From: Pseudomonadota bacterium
GTDB lineage: Bacteria; Desulfobacterota; Desulfobacteria; Desulfobacterales; JAHIVH01
Direction: 5' to 3'
NCBI GenBank assembly: GCA_018816735.1
Contig: JAHIVH010000022.1
Span: 1 to 43,129, forward strand
DNA: 43,129 nucleotides
Shown here: positions 23,838 to 33,541 of the stretch, piece after piece
Numbering within the stretch: position 1 is the stretch's first letter
Layout of the letters: every line of letters starts with the position of its first letter
Made by a program: the position numbers and the translations under genes
Notes under the pieces: generated by a model
Seen by the model: only the letters and a program-made list of their open reading frames with translations
Databases searched by the model: none
What the model was told of the DNA's origin: nothing

Positions 23838-25297
23838 TCGTTACTCACCCGTTTGATGCCTTCATAAGACTTGTTCTTGATCTTTTGTGCGGTCTCATAG
23901 GACCGCATCTGCATTTCCATGAATGCGATATACCGATTGATATGGGCATCGTAATCCACAGAAACCGCTTTGATAAACTGTCTCACCTGATCTTTCATTT
24001 CCATCAGCTGATAATAGGGTTTGTCTTTTAAGGCCAGCTGACACTGTTTCTGGTTAGTGCCGCCCTGGGAACCATTCACGTTTTCGACAATCGCCTCTGC
24101 GGTTTTGACGACTTTGGTCATCATTACGTATAGATCGCTCAGGATAAAGTATGTATAACTTGCGCTCGCAATATCCGTGTATACTGCCGCAATATCGACG
24201 GCAATCGCATCGTTCCCACGGGCAAGCACTTCATTTTGAAGACCGCTGTAAATCCCTCCGGGAAGGCTTTCTATAAATGCGATCTGGTTGGGTGCCAAAG
24301 ATGATTTATTAATAATCGCCGTGGTGATGTTCAATAGCTCAGTCCCAATATAGTCGGCGATCGATGTATACGTATTTGTCCCGACCACGATCGATGTGAC
24401 CGCATAACACGTGTCATCCGTCACTTTTCTGATGTAGAGGTCACCGTTATAAATGGCTTCAAGATTATCCGGCGTCATTTTATCGCAAGGCGGTATATAC
24501 TTGTAATCAAGGTTTGCAGAAATATCAATATCACCTGAAATGGCCCTTATATAATCGATATAACCGGTTGCAATACCTCTTTCGTTCGCGAGGTTATCAA
24601 GCAGTGACCCCGGTTTGAAAAACGTATTTTTCACACAATCAGGGCATGATGCCACCATATCGGTCTTGACGACGCCGGCGTCCGATGATGCCTTTTGAAT
24701 CGTGTTGTCCACGCCGAAGTTTACGATCTCCTGGTACAATTCATTTACCCCTGATTCCTGGTAGAAGTCCGTTAATGCCTGTCTTTCGGCATTCCGTCCG
24801 TTTTTGGCATAATCATCCAAAGTCGCCACAACGGTCTGGGACGCTTTGCAATCATCAAGCTGGATGGCGTTCAACCGGGAGACAATGGCTTCAAGGCTTT
24901 TTATTTCTTTGGCTATGGGTTCGGAAAGCGTATTCAGCGCAATATTGAAAAAGAACGTCGCGCCTGCGTCTCCCATAATGAGTTTGAGTTTATTGATCAG
25001 GTAATCGGCATCCAAAAAACCGATACCGCCCATGAACACATCAATACCACCGCATCCCCGCTCAAACTTGGGAAGGGAAACATTGGCCACATAATCGGAA
25101 CTGGGCGACCATCTGAGGTGGGCGGACCCGCCTGATACAAACCCCCGTTTCTGGCTTTCAAATTTGGACGGGCCGGATACGGATTTCTGCTTGATCCAGT
25201 CATCAATAAACTCGCCTGCAGGCAAACGGTTTGCCGCGAACAGGCACAATATCGCGCTAATTAGGCATATTGGCCAGAATCTCAAACGCTTCTGCAT
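23834..25297 (-). CDS. traH: TraH, F-pilus assembly protein
   Basis: The 487-residue product has a signal peptide (RFWPICLISAILCLFAANRLPAG) and the TraH hallmarks: 'SAHLRWSPSSDYVANVSLPKFERGCGGIDVFMGGIGFLD' split across two recognisable blocks, then 'NTLSEPIAKEIKSLEAIVSRLN' and a C-terminal helical region. It belongs to the periplasmic group with TraF, TraU, TraW and TrbC. The gene begins 41 bases inside traC2, with GGAAAGAG before the ATG. Confidence 0.93.
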   Translation of the reverse strand: MQKRLRFWPICLISAILCLFAANRLPAGEFIDDWIKQKSVSGPSKFESQKRGFVSGGSAHLRWSPSSDYVANVSLPKFERGCGGIDVFMGGIGFLDADYLINKLKLIMGDAGATFFFNIALNTLSEPIAKEIKSLEAIVSRLNAIQLDDCKASQTVVATLDDYAKNGRNAERQALTDFYQESGVNELYQEIVNFGVDNTIQKASSDAGVVKTDMVASCPDCVKNTFFKPGSLLDNLANERGIATGYIDYIRAISGDIDISANLDYKYIPPCDKMTPDNLEAIYNGDLYIRKVTDDTCYAVTSIVVGTNTYTSIADYIGTELLNITTAIINKSSLAPNQIAFIESLPGGIYSGLQNEVLARGNDAIAVDIAAVYTDIASASYTYFILSDLYVMMTKVVKTAEAIVENVNGSQGGTNQKQCQLALKDKPYYQLMEMKDQVRQFIKAVSVDYDAHINRYIAFMEMQMRSYETAQKIKNKSYEGIKRVSNE

Positions 25298-27734
25298 AGC
25301 TCTTTCCTTGGGTTACCAGTTGATTGATCAGTTTGTTCTCGTTTGCGTCTGACGTGAACATCCAGTACGATATGGGGTCCACCAGAAGCCTTACAACACC
25401 AGCTCCGATCGGCGTCTGCATGAATATCTCAGAATACCGGGGTCTGGGCGTAAAAACAGATTTTAATATCTCCATTAAAAATTCCGGGTAAGTGATGAAT
25501 TTGTGGTCCTTGGCCAGATCATAATCATCGGACTGCATCAAAAACTTATAGGCGCTGTTGGTCTTGATCACGTTTCCTACACCGCCGAACTTCACCAGAT
25601 CCATAAGGCTCTGAAAAATGGTGATAAATGACCCGTTATATTTTCGCGCCCTTCTGAACCCTCCTTCAATAACATCTTCCATCATCCGTGATTCGGTGTC
25701 GCCGGATTTACCCAAAAACTGCCAGGACTCGTCAAACACAATGATTCTTCTCTGTGACCGATTGGACTGGTACAGGTTATTGGTGATGTAATTAATGAGC
25801 TGGAGGATGACCACCCTGAAAAGCTCGACCTGGGGTTTTAACTCTTCCAGTTCCAGCACCACAAAGTCGTCAGTGCTGATATTTAAGTTTGACTTGCCAT
25901 GAAACCATTTGCCGAACACGCCTTTGGACGTAAAATCCTGTAGGTTGTACCCCATATGGAACGCTTCCTCTGCGAGCTTTCCCAGATTAGCGTTTTCGTC
26001 CTTATGGATTTTTTCAAAGTTCATCAGGTAATCGTAAACGTCATCCACCTGACCATCTGTCCCCTTTTTTTCGTATGTATACCGGATGGCCTGTTTTAAA
26101 AGGGTCATCTGGATCTCCGAAGGGGTTTCTGCCGTGGATGAGTAGATCATCTGGGCTAAAATCGCGGCAATCACCGACTGATCGTCATTGATGTCCACGA
26201 TGTTTGAAAACGGGTTCAGGATGATGTTCGAGTCCTTGGCAAACGAGATGTATTTCCCACCCACGATATCGCACATCTTCCTGTATGACCCGCCGATATC
26301 GATGATCCGGATGATGCCACCGGTCGCATAATTGTTGAAAAGAAGCCAGTTCATGAAAAACGATTTGCCGGCCCCGGAATTCGCCGCTACCATGCAATTA
26401 TGATTGGTGGAATTGGAATCAAATATATTGAGGCACGCAAGCTGCCCTTTTCTTCCCACATAAAGGTCCACCGGCTCGGATACGCCGCAAAAGTCCGCCT
26501 GAATGGGCGCAAACTTAGCTGCGACCTGACCATTTAGAATAAAATCCCTTTCGATAAACTCGATATTGTTTTCCGTGTTATACAACCCAAAGGGTAAGGA
26601 GGATAAAAAGAGAATATTCAAAATTCCTTTATCCTCCTGGGTCGTGAATCCTTTTGATTCCCAAATGCGCTTAGCGCGGGCCATGTTCTCACTCGCGGAT
26701 GTGGGGTTTTCCGATATCAGCCACAGCATGGGCATCACCCGGATAAACTGGGCACCACGCTCGATCTGGTCTGTGGCCCACATGTATTCTTCCTGCTTTC
26801 TTTCAAGCGAAGGGGCGAGTGACCCCACTTTTTTCTGACCCAGTACAAAATTGCATTTAAAGTGCAACTTTGACGAAAGCTTCTCAAAAATATAATTCAC
26901 CGAATAAATGAACGGGCATTTGTACTGATTCGAATCGGTCGTAAACCCCTTGATATCCCCTGTTAGAATATTTGAGGTCAGGGTATCGATCTCAACAGGC
27001 AGTTTTTTAGGCGTCATACACCTGAAGTGACGGCCACTGATTTTGATCTCCTTCCAGGAGGTCTCAATTTTCGTGTCAGATAAAATGATCTGTTTGTTGA
27101 TGGGAATCGTTTCATCGTACTCAGACCATTTCTTGGGGTTCTCGTTAAAGAGCTTCATCAGGAGATTGATCAAGACCTCAGGGGGAACCGGCTCCGGGTT
27201 CAAATCGGCGCCTTTTAGAATCTCCTGTACGATATCCCGGATATCGTACAGCTCTTTGGCACTGATATCGCTGCTCTGGGGTATTTTAAGGGATACGAAC
27301 AAACGGAAATTTCTCGCAGGAATCCCCTGCAAATTGCCAATGCCGCGAGCCCCGTCTTTATACATCTTTACGATACTCTCGGTCACTTTAGAAACCAGTT
27401 CATTCTGCCGAATTTTATTCTTTTTGTATGAGTCCAGGATAAAATCAATATGGGGGTCCGCATACAACATGAATTGAAGGATACTTCCTTCGGGAACGCC
27501 TGTTGAAAACAACCCTGACAGGTTCGAAAACGTCTGTTCTCCGGCATACACCAAAGGTGTACACTCCCAGATAAAGCCTATGGTTTCGTCGGTGTTGACA
27601 TAGAGTCTCTCATCCTCACCATAGGCCACGTAAGGGAGATAATTTGAAAACTGATCCCTCTGGGTCATTTTTTTTAAGGCTGATTTCATCAACCCGCCGT
27701 TATTCCCTAATAGGATATTTGATAGCACTCCCAT
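25257..27734 (-). CDS. traC: TraC2, VirB4-family ATPase (canonical-looking copy)
   Basis: TraC is the cytoplasmic ATPase that powers pilin assembly at the inner membrane. This 825-residue copy has Walker A ANSGAGKS (450-457), followed by 'IRIIDIGGSYRKMCDI', Walker B 'RRIIVFDESWQFL', the arginine-rich 'EGGFRRARKYNGSFITIFQ' and the usual C-terminal helical end. It is a tandem duplicate of 27750-30209; the two align throughout with few gaps and share the last 17 residues exactly (GKSYAEAFEILANMPN after one variable residue). This copy keeps the residues expected of the family. CGGAGGACTTCTG precedes the ATG, a duplicate of the end of traV. Confidence 0.95.
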   Translation of the reverse strand: MGVLSNILLGNNGGLMKSALKKMTQRDQFSNYLPYVAYGEDERLYVNTDETIGFIWECTPLVYAGEQTFSNLSGLFSTGVPEGSILQFMLYADPHIDFILDSYKKNKIRQNELVSKVTESIVKMYKDGARGIGNLQGIPARNFRLFVSLKIPQSSDISAKELYDIRDIVQEILKGADLNPEPVPPEVLINLLMKLFNENPKKWSEYDETIPINKQIILSDTKIETSWKEIKISGRHFRCMTPKKLPVEIDTLTSNILTGDIKGFTTDSNQYKCPFIYSVNYIFEKLSSKLHFKCNFVLGQKKVGSLAPSLERKQEEYMWATDQIERGAQFIRVMPMLWLISENPTSASENMARAKRIWESKGFTTQEDKGILNILFLSSLPFGLYNTENNIEFIERDFILNGQVAAKFAPIQADFCGVSEPVDLYVGRKGQLACLNIFDSNSTNHNCMVAANSGAGKSFFMNWLLFNNYATGGIIRIIDIGGSYRKMCDIVGGKYISFAKDSNIILNPFSNIVDINDDQSVIAAILAQMIYSSTAETPSEIQMTLLKQAIRYTYEKKGTDGQVDDVYDYLMNFEKIHKDENANLGKLAEEAFHMGYNLQDFTSKGVFGKWFHGKSNLNISTDDFVVLELEELKPQVELFRVVILQLINYITNNLYQSNRSQRRIIVFDESWQFLGKSGDTESRMMEDVIEGGFRRARKYNGSFITIFQSLMDLVKFGGVGNVIKTNSAYKFLMQSDDYDLAKDHKFITYPEFLMEILKSVFTPRPRYSEIFMQTPIGAGVVRLLVDPISYWMFTSDANENKLINQLVTQGKSYAEAFEILANMPN

Positions 27735-27749
27735 CAGAAGTCCTCCGTA

Positions 27750-30209
27750 TTAATTGGGCATATTTGCCAAAATTTCAAACGCTTCCGCGTAACTCTTTCC
27801 ACGGTTTAACAGTTGGTCGATTTGCTTGTTCTCTTCAGGGCACCATGTATACATCCAATACGATATGGGATCGACCAGAAGCCGGATCACCCCCGAACCA
27901 TTTGGTGTCTGCATGAAAATTTCAGTATATCGGGGTATGGGAGAAGAAACCGATTTCAAAACATCCACTAATAACGGCGAGTAGCTGATTAAGGTGTTTT
28001 CCTGGGCCTGATCATAGTCATCGGACCGCATCAGGAATTTGTAGGCGCTGTTCATATTAATAACCCACCCAGCGCGTCCGAATCTTTCCAGGTCCATTAA
28101 ACTCTGGAAAATCGTAATAAATGACCCCCTGACTTTTCTCACTTTTTTGAACCCCACCTCAATCACCTCTTCCATCATCCGGAGTTCAGAGTCACCGGAG
28201 AAAAAGAACCCCCAGAGTTCATCAAGCACGATGATGGGTCTCCCGGACCGGTTGAAATGGTACACGCTGTTGGTGATATGGCTAATGAACTGTAATACGA
28301 CCACCCGGAATAAATCTTTCTGGAATAAGAGTTCCTCCAGCTCAAAAACCACAAACTCATCTGTATCGATATCGATATTTGACCGGCCATTAAACCATTT
28401 TCCGTATACGCCTTGGGACATAAAATCTTTAAGATGTTGACTCATATGAAACGCTTCCTCTGCGAGTTTACCCGGATTGGCGTTCTCATCCTTATGGATT
28501 TTTTCAAAGTTCACCAGGTAATCGTAAACGTCATCCACCTGACCGTCTGTTCCTTTTTTCGAATATGTGTACCAGATGGCCCGATTCAAAAGCATCATCT
28601 GGACTTCAGAGGGATACTCTTTGGCGGATGAATAGATCATCTGGGTAAAAATCGCGGCAATCACCGGCTGATCACTATTGATATCCGCGATGTTTGAAAA
28701 AGGGTTCAGAATGATGCCTGAATCCTTTGAAAACGAAATGTGTTTACCGCCAAAGATATCGCAAAGTTTCCGGTAAGACCTGCCAATATGGATGATCCGG
28801 ACGGTACAGCCTGCAGCATAATTATTGAAAAGAAGCCTGTTTACAAAGAACGATTTGCCGCAACCCGAATCACCCGCAACCATGCAATTATGGTTGATTG
28901 ATGGTTCGCTAAAGTTAAATATATCCAGTGGGACCAGCTGCCCTTTCCTGCCGATGAATAAATCAACCGGTGCGGATTTCCGGCAAAAATCCGCCTGAAT
29001 AGGCGCAAACTTAATGGCCGACTGGTCATTCAGAATAAAATCCCGCTCTATGAACTTTATGCTCTTCCGGGTATGATACAGGCCAAAGGGAAGTGCCGAA
29101 ATGAACAGGATATTCAAGATCCCTCGATCTTCCTGTGTCTTAAACCCTCTGCCCTCCCACATGCGCTTAGCGCGGGCCATGTTCATACATGCGGATGTGG
29201 GGCTTTCAGAGATCAGCCACAACATGGGCATTACCCGGATAAACCGGGTGCCGCTCTCCATCTGATCTGTGGCCCACATATATTCTTCCTGCTTCCGTCT
29301 TAAAGAAGGTGCGGCAGCGCCATTCTGAAGCAACATCAAATTACGCTTGAAATACAGTTTGGAAGAAAGGTCTTCAAAGATATAGTTCACCGTATAAACA
29401 AACGAACATTTATGTTGATTGCAGTCATCCATAAACCCCTTGATACCCCCTGTTAGAATGTTTGAGGTTAAGGAATCGATCTCAACCGGCAGTTTCTTGG
29501 GCGTCAGGCAACGAAAGTGACGGCCACTGATTTTAATTTCCTTAAAGGAGGTCTCTATCTTTGTGTCAGGTAAAATGACCTGTCTGTTAATGGGGCGGGT
29601 CTCATCGAAGCCGGACCATTTTTCAGGATGCGTGTTGAAAAGCTGCACCAACAACCGGGTAAGCGCTTCCGGATAAACCGGCACAGGGTTTAAATCCACA
29701 TTTTTAAGTATTTCATGCACGATATCCCGGGTACTTTGAAACGCTCTGGCATCGATGTCCCTGTTATGAGGAATTTTTAAGGACACAAACAAGCGAAAAT
29801 TCCTCGCAGGAACCCCCTGCAGGCTGTCAATACCTTCGGGTCCCCTCTTGAACATTTCTACGGTATTCCGGGTCACTTTGGAAATGAGTTCGTTTTGTCT
29901 CACCTTGTTCTTCCGATATGCGTCCAGGAAAAAATCAATATTTGGATCTGCGTATAACATAAATTGCAGAACACTTCCTTCTGGCACCTCTATTGAAAAC
30001 AACCCTGAAAGGTTCGAAAACGTCTGATCTCCGGCGTATACCAAAGGTGTACACTCCCAGATAAACCCTATGGTGTCGTCACTATTGACGTAATACCCCT
30101 CTTCCCTATTATAAGTCATAAAGGGAAGATAATTCGAAAACTGCCCTTGAGTCTTCTTCCGAAACGCGGAATTGATAAATCCACCGATATTTTCAGAAAA
30201 CACCCCCAT
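27750..30209 (-). CDS. traC: TraC1, VirB4-family ATPase (diverging copy)
   Basis: The 819-residue product is a full-length paralogue of TraC2, and by eye about two thirds of residues are identical. Walker A (AGDSGCGKS) and Walker B (RPIIVLDELWGFF) are intact, so ATP binding is plausible. Several family positions have drifted: 'IIHIGRSYRKLC' for IIDIGGSYRKMC and 'EVGFKKVRKVRG' for EGGFRRARKYNG, the latter removing two arginines near the subunit interface. It is the first copy in the operon; its ATG overlaps the traV stop (TGATG). It may form mixed hexamers, serve a different substrate, or be decaying. Confidence 0.93.
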   Translation of the reverse strand: MGVFSENIGGFINSAFRKKTQGQFSNYLPFMTYNREEGYYVNSDDTIGFIWECTPLVYAGDQTFSNLSGLFSIEVPEGSVLQFMLYADPNIDFFLDAYRKNKVRQNELISKVTRNTVEMFKRGPEGIDSLQGVPARNFRLFVSLKIPHNRDIDARAFQSTRDIVHEILKNVDLNPVPVYPEALTRLLVQLFNTHPEKWSGFDETRPINRQVILPDTKIETSFKEIKISGRHFRCLTPKKLPVEIDSLTSNILTGGIKGFMDDCNQHKCSFVYTVNYIFEDLSSKLYFKRNLMLLQNGAAAPSLRRKQEEYMWATDQMESGTRFIRVMPMLWLISESPTSACMNMARAKRMWEGRGFKTQEDRGILNILFISALPFGLYHTRKSIKFIERDFILNDQSAIKFAPIQADFCRKSAPVDLFIGRKGQLVPLDIFNFSEPSINHNCMVAGDSGCGKSFFVNRLLFNNYAAGCTVRIIHIGRSYRKLCDIFGGKHISFSKDSGIILNPFSNIADINSDQPVIAAIFTQMIYSSAKEYPSEVQMMLLNRAIWYTYSKKGTDGQVDDVYDYLVNFEKIHKDENANPGKLAEEAFHMSQHLKDFMSQGVYGKWFNGRSNIDIDTDEFVVFELEELLFQKDLFRVVVLQFISHITNSVYHFNRSGRPIIVLDELWGFFFSGDSELRMMEEVIEVGFKKVRKVRGSFITIFQSLMDLERFGRAGWVINMNSAYKFLMRSDDYDQAQENTLISYSPLLVDVLKSVSSPIPRYTEIFMQTPNGSGVIRLLVDPISYWMYTWCPEENKQIDQLLNRGKSYAEAFEILANMPN

Positions 30210-30664
30210 CAGAAGGCCTCCATATTGGTTTCATAGGTAAACCGGGGTTTGTCCGTGATAAAATACACATGTCGATATCCGAAAAACGTTTCTTCATCAT
30301 CGTCCGTATAGTTGATAATTAGAACTCGGGAGACTTTGGGAGGAATCAGAACAGGCGTTTCAGGCTCATCGATGATGGCGGCAATCTCCGTGAAAAGCTT
30401 ATCCTTGTAAGTATATGTTTTATCTTCAACAGGAGGCCGATCCTTGGATTTCTTGGTTTGCTTCTCGCAATCCTTGCAATCCCCTTGCCTCTCAAGTACC
30501 AGCTCGTTGTCTTCAAAACTCTCCTGGTACGCTTCGTCCATGTTGGCGCATTTGCCCTTATACACATCCGGACACATAAACTCCGAATGATACGGGTTGA
30601 ACACCTTGCCGCAACCGGTTACAAAAAGGGTGAGCATAAACAGTAAAATTAGTCTTTGATTCAT
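30209..30664 (-). CDS. traV: TraV, outer-membrane lipoprotein of the core complex
   Basis: The 151-residue lipoprotein has the lipobox LFVTGC (Cys18). The mature start 'VFNPYHSEFMCPDVYKGKC' holds the two conserved TraV cysteines. Together with TraK and TraB it forms the core channel across the envelope. The middle is charged with an extra CKDC pair. The end (TNMEAF) overlaps the TraC1 start, and a copy of this tail DNA precedes TraC2. The ATG overlaps the traB stop (ATGA). Confidence 0.9.
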   Translation of the reverse strand: MNQRLILLFMLTLFVTGCGKVFNPYHSEFMCPDVYKGKCANMDEAYQESFEDNELVLERQGDCKDCEKQTKKSKDRPPVEDKTYTYKDKLFTEIAAIIDEPETPVLIPPKVSRVLIINYTDDDEETFFGYRHVYFITDKPRFTYETNMEAF

Positions 30665-31911
30665 ATTTCGTCCTCGCTACCATCTCTATGGTTATCGATG
30701 ATCTTAAGGGTCGTGCCGCTGCTTACCACCAGATGGACACTTTTGGTGGGACCGACCTCGATGACCGGCATGGTCTGTTGCGCCAGCTGAAGGTAAAACG
30801 CCCGCAGCTCCTTGGCCGTATCTGCAATGCCTCTCCCAACGCCCAGTTTCACGATGCTTTCCGTATCATCTTTTAAGGTTGTGTCGGTAATACCGGTGGT
30901 TGCGGAGAATTGGGAGGTAAAGGCGCTTTCTTCAATCCCCTCAGCCATACCGCCTAAAAGACCGGCTAACCCCACCCTCGCAAGATGCATCCCCATTTTC
31001 GCAACCGGTCGTCCTTTCAAATCCACCTGCCCGTCTGCATCCACCACAAATCCTTTAATATCCTGGTCAATAATCGATTCCCCACCTTTAGTGACGCAGG
31101 AAAGCGTGAGTAAACGGGTTTTAACTCTTTCCGTTGCCAGATCGCCGGTGCCTTCCGCCACAACAAAGCATCCTTTCAAATCAGCCCTTACGCTGTTCGG
31201 CAAAATCGCAAGATTATTGATTTTGAACAACATGGGCGTTGGTTGATTTTTCCCCACCGTGGTAGCCGGGGCAGCGACTCCCGTAAGGAGTGTCGCCCGC
31301 ATAAAAGACGGGGGCAGATACACGTCGTTTTGATTTTTTTTTTCCGTCTCCGTCCCTGTCATCGAGGCATTCCTTACGACATCAATCCCACCCAGGATTA
31401 CCGCCTCCGTTGCTTCCGGAGGCGGTGGGGGCGGCGGACCGTCATATGAAAGACTCTTTCCGCCGCCTACCGGGGGAGGAGGGGGAATGTTGGTGTCTAA
31501 GTCTTTTGACTCTTTTACAGGTAGCGGCACTTCGAGCATTTGAGGCGAAGGCGTATCCTTTTTTCCCTTGATCTGGGCTATATCGGATTTCAAGGGGTCC
31601 AGCTGATTGGAAAATCCTTTTTTAAATTTATCAAATTCATTCCGCATATCCTGAAGTTCCTGCTTCATTACTTCCCGCTGTTTCTGAAGCTGCATTTCAG
31701 TTTCAATGGCAAAGCCCTTTTCAAACTGATCCCCTTCAAGAGCGATGTCTTTTTTGGGTATCTTCTTGGGAACTTCAACCGGAGGATTCTTATCGTCAGA
31801 GAACTGATACCCGATGCAGGAAACAATAACGATCCCCAGTACAATCAGCCCTAAAACGCACTTTTGTTTTTGTTTTGAGTCAAGCTCATGCCAGAATTTG
31901 GGTGGTTTCAT
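30661..31911 (-). CDS. traB: TraB, VirB10-like channel scaffold
   Basis: The 416-residue product spans from the inner membrane to the outer-membrane core. One membrane segment lies at about 18-35 (VLGLIVLGIVIVSCIGY), then a coiled coil (about 65-110), a proline-rich linker with PPPPP runs (about 142-165), and a C-terminal VirB10 beta domain starting near 'MRATLLTGVAAPATT' with 'LKGCFVVAEGTGDLATERVKTRLLTLSCV' split across the core. F TraB has 475 residues. It begins three bases after traK. Confidence 0.93.
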   Translation of the reverse strand: MKPPKFWHELDSKQKQKCVLGLIVLGIVIVSCIGYQFSDDKNPPVEVPKKIPKKDIALEGDQFEKGFAIETEMQLQKQREVMKQELQDMRNEFDKFKKGFSNQLDPLKSDIAQIKGKKDTPSPQMLEVPLPVKESKDLDTNIPPPPPVGGGKSLSYDGPPPPPPPEATEAVILGGIDVVRNASMTGTETEKKNQNDVYLPPSFMRATLLTGVAAPATTVGKNQPTPMLFKINNLAILPNSVRADLKGCFVVAEGTGDLATERVKTRLLTLSCVTKGGESIIDQDIKGFVVDADGQVDLKGRPVAKMGMHLARVGLAGLLGGMAEGIEESAFTSQFSATTGITDTTLKDDTESIVKLGVGRGIADTAKELRAFYLQLAQQTMPVIEVGPTKSVHLVVSSGTTLKIIDNHRDGSEDEI

Positions 31912-31914
31912 AGG

Positions 31915-32982
31915 TTATCCTTTGGTTCTCTCGACAATAAAGAGTCGGGTCTTTTTCGATTGATCGTTTAAAACAAAATTTTCAAGGGTGATCCCCAAAG
32001 GGCGTCTTGTTAGCTCCGGTATCATGAATTGTTTTTCCGTGAGCCTGATCTCCGGGTTCGTGGAACTTTTCTTTAGGGCCAGAACGAATTCTTTTAAAAC
32101 AAGCCCCTCCCCTTCTGCGATCACGTCTTTTGCATGGTAGATATCAATATCCTTAAACACAGGGACAACCTCGCCTATCCTCTTTTCCGTAAAACTGTCC
32201 GGGACCGTGTCGGTCATAACCGTCTTGATCATTTTAAGGATCCTCTTTTCCAAAGGAAGTCCCTTAAAATAAGCAAGATTTCGTTTGATCTGGTCTTTCT
32301 CGCCCTTCAGGTTGATAATCTGGGACTCGATCGGTTTGGGTGTGGCAATAATGGTATACACGGTATCCGGTTCAATGACCGCATAGATACTCACCGGTGT
32401 GACCTGATGCAAAACCTCTTTGGTGACCGGGTTCTGTTTCTTCAAAAACGTGATAAACGCATTTCTGCCCTCGATTTTTATCTGAACGCCCGAGTCTTTT
32501 TCAATGATGATATCCTTAATCTTCTTCTGTGCAGGTGCGATAATCCGGTTGATATAAAGGTTACTGATATCCACATTGGTGACGCTCTCCGGCATGGCAA
32601 ATACCGTGGTATCCGTAACGATCTCCTGATTGCTGATTTTGGGAAGCGACATGGAAGAAATGGCGTTTCTCTTGTCGTTAAGCTTGATGATCTCCACCCA
32701 GTTAAAGTTTTTGTCATCCACAAATGTCCGGTATGCTTTTTCTGCCTGGTCCCTTGTATCCAGATCGCCATAAACTACCAGATACCGGTTGTCTTTTTCG
32801 ATGACGCGCGAACCTGCGGCAAATATCGGATTCATTTCGCCGATATAAGAGTTTGCTTCCTTCATCGTTTTTGCCCGATGAAACAGGATCGCGTATTCAC
32901 CGGCATAAGATATTCCGGGAACAAGATGCGCGCATACAAAAAAACATGCGCTAATGATCGTTACTCTCGTCTGTATTCTCAT
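31915..32982 (-). CDS. traK: TraK secretin-like protein with N-terminal SPOR-like domain
   Basis: TraK is the VirB9/secretin-like periplasmic component that joins TraV and TraB. The C-terminal ~240 residues match TraK ('GVQIKIEGRNAFITFL', 'VTPVSIYAVIEPDTVYTIIATP', 'TRRPLGITLENFVL'). The total of 355 is about 110 longer than F TraK (242). After the signal peptide, residues about 28-95 read as a SPOR-type fold: 'YAILFHRAKTMKEANSYIG', then a strand, 'NRYLVVYGDLDTRDQAEKAY'. SPOR domains bind denuded peptidoglycan. The gene starts 32 bases inside traE. The SPOR assignment is by pattern only. Confidence 0.85.
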   Translation of the reverse strand: MRIQTRVTIISACFFVCAHLVPGISYAGEYAILFHRAKTMKEANSYIGEMNPIFAAGSRVIEKDNRYLVVYGDLDTRDQAEKAYRTFVDDKNFNWVEIIKLNDKRNAISSMSLPKISNQEIVTDTTVFAMPESVTNVDISNLYINRIIAPAQKKIKDIIIEKDSGVQIKIEGRNAFITFLKKQNPVTKEVLHQVTPVSIYAVIEPDTVYTIIATPKPIESQIINLKGEKDQIKRNLAYFKGLPLEKRILKMIKTVMTDTVPDSFTEKRIGEVVPVFKDIDIYHAKDVIAEGEGLVLKEFVLALKKSSTNPEIRLTEKQFMIPELTRRPLGITLENFVLNDQSKKTRLFIVERTKG

Positions 32983-33541
32983 CGATGATTTCCTGCTCTT
33001 GAATATTAGTTAAAAAAAACCGACCGTTCGTGATTTCATATCTCAGGTAATAATTCCGTTCGCTCTCTTCTATTTTGGCAAAATGTGAAAACTGCTTTCT
33101 TCGTCCCCGTATGGTGATATACTTCTTTTCCTGATCGATAATGATATTGCTCGGATAAAACACACTTGTGATCCGGAGCTTTTCCACATTATCAACGATT
33201 TTAAACAGGTTGGACTGTAGCTCCTGGTACAATTCAGGGCTTACCAGAGATAAAAGATCGTTAAAATTGAACTGAACCGTTTTGGGTGTGTAATTCAGCA
33301 ACAGCTCCAAAATATATCGCGTATACATTTTGAGATAATCGTCGTTTACGGCATTGCCACTGATTTCGATCCGGTGGTCCACCTTGGGCGGCAGGATGAT
33401 CGTGCGCTGGTATTTGAGCGCACGATTCGCTGAAACCATACTCCAGACCACACCTATGGTTAAAATAACGACTACAAATTTTAACAGCCTGTTTTCCGCA
33501 AAAAGGTTTGATGACTGTTTGGTATACAGCTTGATGTTCAT
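32951..33541 (-). CDS. traE: TraE, VirB8-like-position membrane protein
   Basis: The 196-residue product has one N-terminal membrane helix (LLKFVVVILTIGVVWSMVSA) and a periplasmic domain with the TraE pattern 'ALKYQRTIILPPKVDHRIEISG' and 'YLKMYTRYILELLLNYTP'. It starts at the ATG at 33541, which overlaps the traL stop as ATGA; a 58-residue upstream extension is read-through of traL in another frame and was discarded. It is an inner-membrane assembly factor of the pilus tip complex. Confidence 0.93.
   Translation of the reverse strand: MNIKLYTKQSSNLFAENRLLKFVVVILTIGVVWSMVSANRALKYQRTIILPPKVDHRIEISGNAVNDDYLKMYTRYILELLLNYTPKTVQFNFNDLLSLVSPELYQELQSNLFKIVDNVEKLRITSVFYPSNIIIDQEKKYITIRGRRKQFSHFAKIEESERNYYLRYEITNGRFFLTNIQEQEIIDENTDESNDH

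Noticed and set aside
25257..30209. traC duplication as an assembly artefact
   Set aside because: The two copies differ across their whole length, so they are true paralogues, not a duplicated read.
32134..32988. Plus-strand frame of 284 codons
   Set aside because: Antisense to traK, His/Asp/Arg-rich composition typical of a reverse shadow.
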